Source: Ptiloglossa arizonensis | Lineage: Eukaryota; Arthropoda; Insecta; Hymenoptera; Colletidae | DNA: 64,000 nt | Assembly (NCBI RefSeq): GCF_051014685.1 | Contig: NW_027478518.1 | Span: 434,001 to 498,000 of the forward strand | Direction of reading: 5' to 3' | Shown: in pieces, positions 25,441 through 38,070 of the stretch | Layout: the number at the start of each line of letters is the position of its first letter | Numbering within the stretch: the first letter of the stretch is position 1 | Program-made: the position numbers and the translations under genes | The notes under the pieces: generated by a model | Seen by the model: only the letters and a program-made list of their open reading frames with translations | Told to the model about the DNA's origin: nothing | Database searches by the model: none

Positions 25441-28260
25441 TTTTTTGCCTTCTCAACCATTTCTTGGCTTCAAACTTCCATATCTCGCGAACTGATTGAC
25501 CTAACCCAAAAATTCCTATTGCATCTGAAAGTAGAAGCTCGCCCGATTACAGCGGTATGCGTATTTTTTCCCTAGGCCATTCTGGTTAAGCGTTTGGAGC
25601 AGCAGAATTGCGAAAAATTTGTTCTCTTCTCAACCATTTCTTAGCTTCAAACTCCCATATCTCGCGAACGGATTGCCCTATCCCAAAAACTCCTGTTGCG
25701 TCTGAAAGTAGAAACTCGCCCGATTACAACGGTATGCGTATTTTTTCCATGGGCCATTCTGGTTAAGCGTTTGGAGCAGCAGAATTGCGAAAAATTTTTT
25801 GCCTTCTCAACCATTTCTTGGCTTCAAACTCCCATATCTCGCGAACGGATTGTCCTAACCAAAAAATTCCTATTGCATCTGAAAGCAGACACTCGCCCGA
25901 TTACAGCTGTATGTGTGTTCTTTCCCTAGGCCATTCTGGTTAAGCGTTTGGAGCAGCAGAATTTAGAAAAATTTTTTGCCTCCTCAACCATTTCTTGGCT
26001 TCAAACTCCCATATCTCGCGAACGGATTGACCTAACCCAAAAATTCCTGTTGCTTCTGAAAGTAGAAACTCGCCCGATTACAACGGTATGTGTATTTTTT
26101 CCCTAGCCCATTCTGGTTAAGCGTTTGGAGCAGCAGAATTGCGAAAAATTTTTTGCCTTCTCAACCATTTCTTGGCTTCAAACTCCCATATCTCGCGAAC
26201 GGATTGACCTAACCGAAAAATTCCTATTGCATCTGAAAGTAGAAACCCGCCCGATTACAACGGTATGTGTATTTTTTCCATAGGCCGTCTGGTTAAGCGT
26301 TTGGAGCAGCAGAATTGCGAAAAATTGTTTGCCTTCTCAACCATTTCTTGGCTTCAAACTCCCATATCTCGCGAACGGATTGACCTAACCAAAAAATTCC
26401 TATTGCTTCTGAAAGTAGACACTCGTCCGATTACAGCTGTATGTGTGTTCTTTCCCTAGGCCATTCTGGTTAAGCGTTTGGAGCAGCAGAATTTAGAAAA
26501 ATTTTTTGCCTTCTCAACCATTTCTTGGCTTCAAACTCCCATATCTCGCGAACTGATTGACCTAACCCAAAAATTTCTATTGCATCTGAAAGTAGAAACT
26601 CGCCCGATTACAAAGGTATGCGTATTTTTTCCCTAGGCCATTCTGGTTAAGCGTTTGAAGCAGCAGAATTGCGAAAAATTTTTTGCCTTCTCAACCATTT
26701 CTTGGCTTCAAACTCCCATATCTCGCGAACGGATTGACCTAACCAAAAAATTCCTATTGCTTCTGAAAGTAGAAACGCGCCCGATTACAGCTGTATGTGT
26801 GTTCTTTCCCTAGGCCATTCTGGTTAAGCGTTTGGAGCAGCAGAATTTAGAAAAATTTTTTGCCTTCTCAACCATTTCTTGGCTTCAAACTCCCATATCT
26901 CGCGAACTGATTGACCTAACCCAAAAATTTCTATTGCATCTGAAAGTAGAAACTCGCCCGATTACAAAGGTATGCGTATTTTTTCCCTAGGCCATTCTGG
27001 TTAAGCGTTTGAAGCAGCAGAATTGCGAAAAATTTTTTGCCTTCTCAACCATTTCTTGGCTTCAAACTCCCATATCTCGCGAACGGACTGACCTAACCAA
27101 AAAATTCCTATTGCATCTGAAAGTAGAAACGCGCCCGATTACATCTGTATGTGTGTTTTTTCCCTAGGCCATTCTGGTTAAGCGTTTGGAGCAGCAGAAT
27201 TTAGAAAAATTTTTTGCCATCTCAACCATTTCTTGCCTTCAAACTCCCATATCTCGCGAACGGATTGACCTAACCCAAAAATTCCTGTTGCTTCTGAAAG
27301 CAGAAGCTCGCCCGATTACAACGGTATGCGTATTTTTTCCCTAGGCCATTCTGGTTAAGCGTTTGGAGCAGCAGAATTGCGAAAAATTTGTTCTCTTCTC
27401 AACCATTTCTTGGCTTCAAACTCCCATATCTCGCGAACGGATTGACCTAACCAAAAAATTCCTATTGCATCTGAAAGTAGACACTCGCCCGATTACAGCT
27501 GTATGTGTGTTCTTTCCCTAGGCCATTCTGGTTAAGCGTTTGGAGCAGCAGAATTTAGAAAAATTTTTTGCCTTCTCAACCATTTCTTGGCTTCAAACTT
27601 CCATATCTCGCGAACTGATTGACCTAACCCAAAAATTCCTATTGCATCTGAAAGTAGAAGCTCGCCCGATTATAACGGTATGCGTATTTTTTCCCTAGGC
27701 CATTCTGGTTAAGCGTTTGGAGCAGCAGAATTGCGAAAAATTTGTTCTCTTCTCAACCATTTCTTAACTTCAATCTCTCATATCTCGCGAACGGATTGAC
27801 CTAACCCAAAAATTCCTGTTGTGTCTGAAAGTAGAAACTCGCCCTATTACAACGGTATGTGTATTTTTTCCCTAGGCCATTCTGGTTAAGCGTTTGGAGC
27901 AGCAGATTTGCGAAAAATTTGTTGTCTTCTCAACCATTTCTTAGCTTCAAACTCCCATGTCTCGCGAACTGATTGACCTAACCCAAAAATACCTATTGCA
28001 TCTGAAAGTAGACACTCGCCCGATTACAGCTGTATGTGTGTTCTTTCCCTAGGCCATTCTGGTTAAGCGTTTGGAGCAGCAGAATTTAGAAAAATTTTTT
28101 GCCTTCTCAACCATTTCTTGGCTTCAAACTCCCGTATCTCGCGAACGGATTGACCTAACCCAAAAATTCCTATTGCATCTGAAAGTAGAAACCCGCCCGA
28201 TTACAACGGTACGTGTATTTTTTCCATAGGCCGTCTGGTTAAGCGTTTGGAGCAGCAGAA
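25440..28260. repeat. Duplicated block, upstream copy (pairs with 30.04-32.5 kb)
   Basis: Rare variants here, such as gattgtcctaacc near 25,848, ccatgggcc near 25,747, tgccatctcaacc near 27,215 and ggtacgtgtatt near 28,209, are found in the same order downstream. The offset is 4599 bp (26 x 177 - 3) at the left and 4245 bp (24 x 177 - 3) at the right. The change arises because this copy contains two extra monomers near 26.6-27.0 kb, where the acaaaggtatgcg type appears twice, 354 bp apart. Private changes here include the cctcctcaacc near 25,979 and aaccgaaaaattcc near 26,213. Confidence 0.85.
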
Positions 28261-30040
28261 TTGCGAAAAATTGTTTGCCTTCTCAACCATTTCTTGGCTT
28301 CAAACTCCCATATCTCGCGAACGGATTGACCTAACCAAAAAATTCCTATTGCTTCTGAAAGTAGACACTCGTCCGATTACAGCTGTATGTGTGTTCTTTC
28401 CCTAGGCCATTCTGGTTAAGCGTTTGGAGCAGCAGAATTTAGAAAAATTTTTTGCCTTCTCAACCATTTCTTGGCTTCAAACTCCCATATCTCGCGAACT
28501 GATTGACCTAACCCAAAAATTTCTATTGCATCTGAAAGTAGAAACTCGCCCGATTACAACGGTATGCGTATTTTTTCCCTAGGCCATTCTGGTTAAGCGT
28601 TTGAAGCAGCAGAATTGCGAAAAATTTTTTGCCTTCTCAACCATTTCTTGGCTTCAAACTCCCATATCTCGCGAACGGACTGACCTAACCAAAAAATTCC
28701 TATTGCTTCTGAAAGTAGACACTCGCCCGATTACATCTGTATGTGTGTTTTTTCCCTAGGCCATTCTGGTTAAGCGTTTGGAGCAGCAGAATTGCGAAAA
28801 ATTTTTTGCCTTCTCAACCATTTCTTGGCTTCAAACTTCCATATCTCGCGAACTGATTGACCTAACCCAAAAATTCCTATTGCATCTGAAAGTAGAAGCT
28901 CGCCCGATTACAACGGTATGCGTATTTTTTCCCTAGGCCATTCTGGTTAAGCGTTTGGAGCAGCAGAATTGCGAAAAATTTGTTCTCTTCTCAACCATTT
29001 CTTAGCTTCAAACTCCCATATCTCGCGAACGGATTGACCTATCCCAAAAACTCCTGTTGCGTCTGAAAGTAGAAACTCGCCCGATTACAACGGTATGCGT
29101 ATTTTTTCCATAGGCCATTCTGGTTAAGCGTTTGGAGCAGCAGAATTGCGAAAAATTTGTTCTCTTCTCAACCATTTCTTAACTTCAATCTCTCATATCT
29201 CGCGAACGGATTGACCTAACCCAAAAATTCCTGTTGTGTCTGAAAGTAGAAACTCGCCCTATTACAACGGTATGTGTATTTTTTCCCTAGGCCATTCTGA
29301 TTAAGCGTTTGGAGCAGCAGATTTGCGAAAAATTTGTTGTCTTCTCAACCATTTCTTAGCTTCAAACTCCCATGTCTCGCGAACTGATTGACCTAACCCA
29401 AAAATACCTATTGCATCTGAAAGTAGACACTCGCCCGATTACAGCTGTATGTGTGTTCTTTCCCTAGGCCATTCTGGTTAAGCGTTTGGAGCAGCAGAAT
29501 TTAGAAAAATTTTTTGCCTTCTCAACCATTTCTTGGCTTCAAACTCCCGTATCTCGCGAACGGATTGACCTAACCCAAAAATTCCTATTGCATCTGAAAG
29601 TAGAAACCCGCCCGATTACAACGGTATGTGTATTTTTTCCATAGGCCGTCTGGTTAAGCGTTTGGAGCAGCAGAATTGCGAAAAATTGTTTGCCTTCTCA
29701 ACCATTTCTTGGCTTCAAACTCCCATATCTCGCGAACGGATTGACCTAACCAAAAAATTCCTATTGCTTCTGAAAGTAGACACTCGTCCGATTACAGCTG
29801 TATGTGTGTTCTTTCCCTAGGCCATTCTGGTTAAGCGTTTGGAGCAGCAGAATTTAGAAAAATTTTTTGCCTTCTCAACCATTTCTTGGCTTCAAACTCC
29901 CATATCTCGCGAACTGATTGACCTAACCCAAAAATTTCTATTGCATCTGAAAGTAGAAACTCGCCCGATTACAACGGTATGCGTATTTTTTCCCTAGGCC
30001 ATTCTGGTTAAGCGTTTGAAGCAGCAGAATTGCGAAAAAT
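28260..30040. repeat. Ten-monomer interval between the duplicated blocks
   Basis: Ordinary monomers, including one 176-bp copy (29648) and the cttaac/ttgtgtctg pair near 29.2 kb. A variant ttccataggcc without the linked one-base deletion occurs near 29,109. It could be the state preceding the 176-bp lineage or a conversion product. One private ctgattaagcg lies near 29,299. Nothing non-satellite is seen. Confidence 0.75.
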
Positions 30041-32510
30041 TTTTTGCCTTCTCAACCATTTCTTGGCTTCAAACTTCCATATCTCGCGAACTGATTGACC
30101 TAACCCAAAAATTCCTATTGCATCTGAAAGTAGAAGCTCGCCCGATTACAGCGGTATGCGTATTTTTTCCCTAGGCCATTCTGGTTAAGCGTTTGGAGCA
30201 GCAGAATTGCGAAAAATTTGTTCTCTTCTCAACCATTTCTTAGCTTCAAACTCCCATATCTCGCGAACGGATTGCCCTATCCCAAAAACTCCTGTTGCGT
30301 CTGAAAGTAGAAACTCGCCCGATTACAACGGTATGCGTATTTTTTCCATGGGCCATTCTGGTTAAGCGTTTGGAGCAGCAGAATTGCGAAAAATTTTTTG
30401 CCTTCTCAACCATTTCTTGGCTTCAAACTCCCATATCTCGCGAACGGATTGTCCTAACCAAAAAATTCCTATTGCATCTGAAAGCAGACACTCGCCCGAT
30501 TACAGCTGTATGTGTGTTCTTTCCCTAGGCCATTCTGGTTAAGCGTTTGGAGCAGCAGAATTTAGAAAAATTTTTTGCCTTCTCAACCATTTCTTGGCTT
30601 CAAACTCCCATATCTCGCGAACGGATTGACCTAACCCAAAAATTCCTGTTGCTTCTGAAAGTAGAAACTCGCCCGATTACAACGGTATGTGTATTTTTTC
30701 CCTAGCCCATTCTGGTTAAGCGTTTGGAGCAGCAGAATTGCGAAAAATTTTTTGCCTTCTCAACCATTTCTTGGCTTCAAACTCCCATATCTCGCGAACG
30801 GATTGACCTAACCCAAAAATTCCTATTGCATCTGAAAGTAGAAACCCGCCCGATTACAACGGTATGTGTATTTTTTCCATAGGCCGTCTGGTTAAGCGTT
30901 TGGAGCAGCAGAATTGCGAAAAATTGTTTGCCTTCTCAACCATTTCTTGGCTTCAAACTCCCATATCTCGCGAACGGATTGACCTAACCAAAAAATTCCT
31001 ATTGCTTCTGAAAGTAGACACTCGTCCGATTACAGCTGTATGTGTGTTCTTTCCCTAGGCCATTCTGGTTAAGCGTTTGGAGCAGCAGAATTTAGAAAAA
31101 TTTTTTGCCTTCTCAACCATTTCTTGGCTTCAAACTCCCATATCTCGCGAACTGATTGACCTAACCCAAAAATTTCTATTGCATCTGAAAGTAGAAACTC
31201 GCCCGATTACAAAGGTATGCGTATTTTTTCCCTAGGCCATTCTGGTTAAGCGTTTGAAGCAGCAGAATTGCGAAAAATTTTTTGCCTTCTCAACCATTTC
31301 TTGGCTTCAAACTCCCATATCTCGCGAACGGACTGACCTAACCAAAAAATTCCTATTGCATCTGAAAGTAGAAACGCGCCCGATTACATCTGTATGTGTG
31401 TTTTTTCCCTAGGCCATTCTGGTTAAGCGTTTGGAGCAGCAGAATTTAGAAAAATTTTTTGCCATCTCAACCATTTCTTGCCTTCAAACTCCCATATCTC
31501 GCGAACGGATTGACCTAACCCAAAAATTCCTGTTGCTTCTGAAAGCAGAAGCTCGCCCGATTACAACGGTATGCGTATTTTTTCCCTAGGCCATTCTGGT
31601 TAAGCGTTTGGAGCAGCAGAATTGCGAAAAATTTGTTCTCTTCTCAACCATTTCTTGGCTTCAAACTCCCATATCTCGCGAACGGATTGACCTAACCAAA
31701 AAATTCCTATTGCATCTGAAAGTAGACACTCGCCCGATTACAGCTGTATGTGTGTTCTTTCCCTAGGCCATTCTGGTTAAGCGTTTGGAGCAGCAGAATT
31801 TAGAAAAATTTTTTGCCTTCTCAACCATTTCTTGGCTTCAAACTTCCATATCTCGCGAACTGATTGACCTAACCCAAAAATTCCTATTGCATCTGAAAGT
31901 AGAAGCTCGCCCGATTATAACGGTATGCGTATTTTTTCCCTAGGCCATTCTGGTTAAGCGTTTGGAGCAGCAGAATTGCGAAAAATTTGTTCTCTTCTCA
32001 ACCATTTCTTAACTTCAATCTCTCATATCTCGCGAACGGATTGACCTAACCCAAAAATTCCTGTTGTGTCTGAAAGTAGAAACTCGCCCTATTACAACGG
32101 TATGTGTATTTTTTCCCTAGGCCATTCTGGTTAAGCGTTTGGAGCAGCAGATTTGCGAAAAATTTGTTGTCTTCTCAACCATTTCTTAGCTTCAAACTCC
32201 CATGTCTCGCGAACTGATTGACCTAACCCAAAAATACCTATTGCATCTGAAAGTAGACACTCGCCCGATTACAGCTGTATGTGTGTTCTTTCCCTAGGCC
32301 ATTCTGGTTAAGCGTTTGGAGCAGCAGAATTTAGAAAAATTTTTTGCCTTCTCAACCATTTCTTGGCTTCAAACTCCCGTATCTCGCGAACGGATTGACC
32401 TAACCCAAAAATTCCTATTGCATCTGAAAGTAGAAACCCGCCCGATTACAACGGTACGTGTATTTTTTCCATAGGCCGTCTGGTTAAGCGTTTGGAGCAG
32501 CAGAATTGCG
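30040..32510. repeat. Duplicated block, downstream copy (pairs with 25.44-28.26 kb)
   Basis: This copy matches the upstream block monomer by monomer but lacks the two-monomer (354 bp) expansion. It begins where gaagcagcag is followed by the attccta/gaagctc type. It ends near 32.5 kb, where the upstream copy reads aaattgtttgcc and this one reads aaattttttgcc. Right of it, the 32.5-33.4 kb stretch takes up the gacataacc order already seen at 24.5-24.9 kb, including a private gcagccgaattg at about 32,675. Confidence 0.85.
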
Positions 32511-34320
32511 AAAAATTTTTTGCCTTCTCAACCATTTCTTGGCTTCAAACTCCCATATCTCGCGAACTGATTGACCTAACCCAAAAATTTCTATTGCATC
32601 TGAAAGTAGAAACTCGCCCGATTACAACGGTATGCGTATTTTTTCCATGGGCCATTCTGGTTAAGCGTTTGGAGCAGCCGAATTGCGAAAAATTTTTTGC
32701 CTTCTCAACCATTTCTTGGCTTCAAACTCCCATATCTCGCGAACGGATTGACATAACCAAAAAATTCCTATTGCATCTGAAAGCAGACACTCGCCCGATT
32801 ACAGCTGTATGTGTGTTCTTTCCCTAGGCCATTCTGGTTAAGCGTTTGGAGCAGCAGAATTTAGAAAAATTTTTTGCCTTCTCAACCATTTCTTGGCTTC
32901 AAACTCCCATATCTCGCGAACGGATTGACCTAACCCAAAAATTCCTGTTGCTTCTGAAAGTAGAAACTCGCCCGATTACAACGGTATGTGTATTTTTTCC
33001 CTAGCCCATTCTGGTTAAGCGTTTGGAGCAGCAGAATTGCGAAAAATTTTTTGCCTTCTCAACCATTTCTTGGCTTCAAACTCCCATATCTCGCGAACGG
33101 ATTGACCTAACCCAAAAATTCCTATTGCATCTGAAAGTAGAAACCCGCCCGATTACAACGGTATGTGTATTTTTTCCATAGGCCGTCTGGTTAAGCGTTT
33201 GGAGCAGCAGAATTGTGAAAAATTGTTTGCCTTCTCAACCATTTCTTGGCTTCAAACTCCCATATCTCGCGAACGGATTGACCTAACCAAAAAATTCCTA
33301 TTGCTTCTGAAAGTAGACACTCGTCCGATTACAGCTGTATGTGTGTTCTTTCCCTAGGCCATTCTGGTTAAGCGTTTGGAGCAGCAGAATTTAGAAAAAT
33401 TTTTTGCCTTCTCAACCATTTCTTGGCTTCAAACTCCCATATCTCGCGAACTGATTGACCTAACCCAAAAATTTCTATTGCATCTGAAAGTAGAAACTCG
33501 CCCGATTACAACGGTATGCGTATTTTTTCCCTAGGCCATTCTGGTTAAGCGTTTGAAGCAGCAGAATTGCGAAAAATTTTTTGCCTTCTCAACCATTTCT
33601 TGGCTTCAAACTCCCATATCTCGCGAACGGACTGACCTAACCAAAAAATTCCTATTGCTTCTGAAAGTAGACACTCGCCCGAATACATCTGTATGTGTGT
33701 TTTTTCCCTAGGCCATTCTGGTTAAGCGTTTGGAGCAGCAGAATTGCGAAAAATTTTTTGCCTTCTCAACCATTTCTTGGCTTCAAACTTCCATATCTCG
33801 CGAACTGATTGACCTAACCCAAAAATTCCTATTGCATCTGAAAGTAGAAGCTCGCCCGATTACAACGGTATGCGTATTTTTTCCCTAGGCCATTCTGGTT
33901 AAGCGTTTGGAGCAGCAGAATTGCGAAAAATTTGTTCTCTTCTCAACCATTTCTTAGCTTCAAACTCCCATATCTCGCGAACGGATTGACCTATCCCAAA
34001 AACTCCTGTTGCGTCTGAAAGTAGAAACTCGGCCGATTACAACGGTATGTGTATTTCTTCCCTAGGCCATTCTGGTTAAGCGTTTGGAGCAGCAGAATTG
34101 CGAAAAATTTTTTGCCTTCTCAACCATTTCTTGGCTTCAAACTCCCATATCTCGCGAACGGATTGACCTAACCAAAAAATTCATATTGCATCTGAAAGCA
34201 GACACTCGCCCGATTACAGCTGTATGTGTGTTCTTTCCCTAGGCCATTCTGGTTAAGCGTTTGGAGCAGCAGAATTTAGAAAAATTTTTTGCCTTCTCAA
34301 CCATTTCTTGGCTTCAAACT
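32511..34320. repeat. Last part of the 176-bp-monomer domain
   Basis: Contains the final 176-bp monomer (deletion at 33185). Its order matches 22.0-23.2 kb over several monomers, and it then enters a run (33.6-34.1 kb) that is also found at about 41.3-41.8 kb. A private cggccgatt near 34,032 and attcatattg near 34,180 mark this stretch as individually mutated. No gene is seen. Confidence 0.72.
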
Positions 34321-37300
34321 CCCATATCTCGCGAACGGATTGACCTAACCCAAAAATTCCTGTTGCGTCTGAAAGTAGAAACTCGCCCGATTACAACGGT
34401 ATGTGTATTTTTTCCCTAGGCCATTCTGGTTAAGCGTTTGGAGCAGCAGAATTGCGAAAAATTTTTTGCCTTCCCAACCATTTCTTGGATTCAAACTCCC
34501 ATATCACGCGAACTGATTGACCTAACCCAAAAATTTCTATTGCATCTGAAAGTAGAAACTCGCAGGTTTACAACGGTATGCGTATTTTTTCCATAGGCCA
34601 TTCTGGTTAAGCGTTTGGAGCAGCAGAATTGCGAAAAATTTGTTGCCTTCTCAACCATTTCTTGGCTTCAAACTCCCATATCTCGCGAACGGATTGACCT
34701 AACCCAAAAATTCCTGTTGCGTCTGAAAGTAGAAACTCGCCCGATTACAACGGTATGTGTATTTCTTCCCTAGGCCATTCTGGTTAAGCGTTTGGAGCAG
34801 CAGATTTGCGAAAAATTTGTTGTCTTCTCAACCATTTCTTAGCTTCAAACTCCCATATCTCGCGAACGGATTGACCTAACCCAAAAATTCCTATTGCATC
34901 TGAAAGTAGAAACTCGCCCGATTACAACGGTATGTGTATTTTTTCCCTAGACCATTCTGGTTAAGCGTTTGAAGCAGCAGAATTGCGAAAAATTTTTTGC
35001 CTTCTCAACCATTTCTTGGCTTCAAACTCCCATATCTCGCGAACGGACTGACCTAACCAAAAAATTCCTATTGCATCTGAAAGTAGAAACTCGCCCGATT
35101 ACAACGGTATGTGTATTTTTTCCCTAGGCCATTCTGGTTAAGCGTTTGGAGCAGCAGAATTGCGAAAAATTTGTTCTCTTCTCAACCATTTCTTAACTTC
35201 AATCTCTCATATCTCGCGAACGGATTGACCTAACCCAAAAATTCCTGTTGTGTCTGAAAGTAGAAACTCGCCCGATTACAACGCTATGTGTATTTTTTCC
35301 CTAGGCCATTCTGGTTAAGCGTTTGGAGCAGCAGATTTACGAAAAATTTGTTGTCTTCTCAACCATTTCTTAGCTTCAAACTCCCATGTCTCGCGAACTG
35401 ATTGACCTAACCCAAAAATTCCTATTGCATCTGAAAGCAGAAACTCGCCCGATTACAACGGTATGTGTATTTTTTCCATAGGCCATTCTGGTTAAGCGTT
35501 TGGAGCAGCAGAATTGCGAAAAATTGTTTGCCTTCTCAACCATTCCTTGGCTTCAAACTCCCATATCTCGCGAACGGATTGACCTAACCCAAAAATTCCT
35601 GTTGTGACTGAAAGTAGAAACTCGCCCGATTACAACGGTATGTGTATTTTTTCCCTAGGCCATTCTGGTTAAGCGTTTGGAGCAGCAGAATTGCGAAAAA
35701 TTTTTTATCTTCTCAACCATTCCTTAGCTTCAAACTCCCATATCTCGCGAACTGATTGACATAACCCAAAAATTCCTATTGCATCTGAAAGTAGAAACTC
35801 GCCCGATTACAACGGTATGTGTATTTTTTCCATAGGCCATTCTGGTTAAGCGTTTGGAGCAGCAGAATTGCGAAAAATTGTTTGCCTTCTCAACCATTTC
35901 TTGGCTTCAAAGTCCCATATCTCGCGAACGGATTGACCTAACCAAAAAATTCCTATTGCTTCTGAAAGTAGACACTCGCCCGATTACAGCTGTATGTGTG
36001 TTCTTTCCCTAGGCCATTCTGGTTAAGCGTTTGGAGCAGCAGAATTTAGAAAAATTTTTTGCCTTCTCAACCATTTCTTGGCTTCAAACTCCCATACCTC
36101 GCGAACGGATTGACCTAACCCAAAAATTCCTGTTGCTTCTGAAAGTAGAAACTCGCCCGATTACAACGGTATGTGTATTTTTTCCCTAGCCCATTCTGGT
36201 TAAGCGTTTGGAGCAGCAGAATTGCGAAAAATTTTTTGCCTTCTCAACCATTTCTTGGCTTCAAACTCCCATATCTCGCGAACGGATTGACCTAACCCAA
36301 AAATTCCTGTTGTGTCTGAAAGTAGAAACTCGCCCGATTACAACGGTATGTGTATTTTTTCCCTAGGCCATTCTGGTTAAGCGTTTGGAGCAGCAGAATT
36401 GCGAAAAATTTTTTATCTTCTCAACCATTCCTTAGCTTCAAACTCCCATATCTCGCGAACTGAATGACATAACCCAAAAATTCCTATTGCATCTGAAAGT
36501 AGAAACTCGCCCGATTACAACGGTATGTGTATTTTTTCCATAGGCCATTCTGGTTAAGCGTTTGGAGCAGCAGAATTGCGAAAAATTGTTTGCCTTCTCA
36601 ACCATTTCTTGGCTTCAAACTCCCATATCTCGCGAACGGATTGACCTAACCAAAAAATTCCTATTGCTTCTGAAAGTAGACACTCGCCCGATTACAGCTG
36701 TATGTGTGTTCTTTCCCTAGGCCATTCTGGTTAAGCGTTTGGAGCAGCAGAATTTAGAAAAATTTTTTGCCTTCTCAACCATTTCTTGGCTTCAAACTCC
36801 CATATCTCGCGAACGGATTGACCTAACCCAAAAATTCCTGTTGCTTCTGAAAGTAGAAACTCGCCCGATTACAACGGTATGTGTATTTTTTCCCTAGCCC
36901 ATTCTGGTTAAGCGTTTGGAGCAGCAGAATTGCGAAAAATTTTTTGCCTTCTCAACCATTTCTTGGCTTCAAACTCCCATATCTCGCGAACGGATTGACC
37001 TAACCCAAAAGTTCCTGTTGTGTCTGAAAGTAGAAACTCGCCCGATTACAACGGTATGTGTATTTTTTCCCTAGGCCATTCTGGTTAAGCGTTTGGAGCA
37101 GCAGAATTGCGAAAAATTTGTTCTCTTCTCAACCATTTCCCAGCTTCAAACTTCCATATCTCGCGAACTGATTGACCTAACTCAAAAACTTCTATTGCAT
37201 CTGAAAGTAGAAACTCGCCCGATTACAACAGTATGTGTATTTTTTCCCTAGGCCATTCTGGTTAAGCGTTTGGAGCAGCAGAATTGCGAAAAATTTGTTC

Positions 37301-37690
37301 TCTTCTCAACCATTTCCCAGCTTCAAACTTCCATATCTCGCGAACTGATTGACATAACCCAAAAATTCCTATTGCTTTTGAAAGTAGAAACTCGCCCGAT
37401 TACAACGGTATGCGTATTTTTTCCCTAGGCCATTCTGTTTAAGCGATTGGAGCAGCTGAAGTGCGAAAAATTTGTTGTCTTGTCAGCCATTTCTTAGCTT
37501 CAAAGTCACATATCTCGCGAACGGATTGAACTAACCCAAAAATTCCTATTGCATCTGAAAGTAGAAACTCGCCCGATTACAGCGGTATGTGTATTTTTTC
37601 CCTAGGCCTTTCTGGTTAAGCGTTTGGAGCAGCAGAAATGCGAAAAATTTGTTCTCTTCTCAACCATTTCTTAGCTTCAAACTCCCATAT
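34321..37690. repeat. 17-mer repeat, copy 1, with its left flank
   Basis: The rare acgctatgtg at 35281 recurs at 38265 (2984 bp = 17 x 177 - 25) and at 42842 (7561 bp). Copy 1 spans about 35,085-38,070 and contains the monomers ttgtgactg (near 35.6 kb), gaactgaatgac (near 36.5 kb) and cagctgaagtgcg (near 37.45 kb). The flank from 34,321 matches 41,882 onward at the same 7561-bp offset, so it belongs to a longer repeat. A private gcaggtttac lies near 34,563. Exclusively left-half monomer types give way to right-half types at about 37.45 kb. Confidence 0.82.
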
Positions 37691-37841
37691 CTCGCGAACG
37701 GATTGACCTAACCCAAAAATTCCTATTGCATTTGAAAGTAGAAACTCGCCCGATTACAGCGGTACGTGTATTTTTCCCCTAGGCCATTCTGGTTAAGCGA
37801 TTGGAGCCTTCTCAACCATTTCTTAGCTTCAAAGACCCATA
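37690..37841. repeat. 152-bp monomer with 25-bp deletion, copy 1
   Basis: The spacing between adjacent anchors is 152 bp instead of 177. The junction is ggagc|cttctcaacc between 37807 and 37808, removing p116-p140 (agcagaattg and the A5T3 tract). The copy carries the linked variants gcggtacgtg, tttttcccc and gcgattggag. If the parent was of the ttttttgccttctc type, a 2-bp GC direct repeat flanks the deletion; with a gttctcttctc parent there is no microhomology. Confidence 0.95.
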
Positions 37842-38070
37842 TCTCGCGAACGGATTGACCAAACCCAAAAATTCCGTCTGCGTCTGTAAGCAGAAACTGG
37901 CCCGATTACAACGGAATGGGTATTTCTTCCCTAGGCCATTCTGGTTAGGCGTTTGGAGCAGCAGAAGTGCGAAAAATTTGTTGTCTTCTCAACCATTTCT
38001 TGGCTTCAAACTCCCATATCTCGCGAACGGATTGACCAAATCCAAAAATTCCTGCTGCGTCTGAAAGTAG

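Larger units (their letters stand above)
11077..33185. repeat. Seventeen 176-bp monomers sharing one deletion (ccgtctgg)
   Basis: In these monomers the usual ggccattctgg reads ggccgtctgg, one base shorter, and is always preceded by ttccatag in place of ttccctag. Deletion points are at 11077, 11607, 11960, 13375, 14259, 15851, 16912, 18504, 20626, 22041, 24518, 26287, 28233, 29648, 30886, 32478 and 33185. The shared haplotype indicates a single origin followed by spread inside HOR units. Spacings are whole numbers of 177 minus the intervening deletions: for example 1415, 884, 1592 and 1061 bp. None occurs before 11.0 kb or after 33.2 kb, so the lineage marks one array domain. Frameshifting by this base creates short open frames of 64 codons that I do not regard as genes. 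Confidence 0.95.

Noticed and set aside
11055..33357. Repeated open frames of 64, 77 and 111 codons on the + strand (VCVFFP...EQQNCEK...ISRERI type)
   Set aside because: They are frames through satellite monomers. They end at the tag of the CCTAGG palindrome and exist because 177 bp is a multiple of 3 and some monomers carry a one-base deletion or ccatgg. There is no start context, codon bias or known domain.
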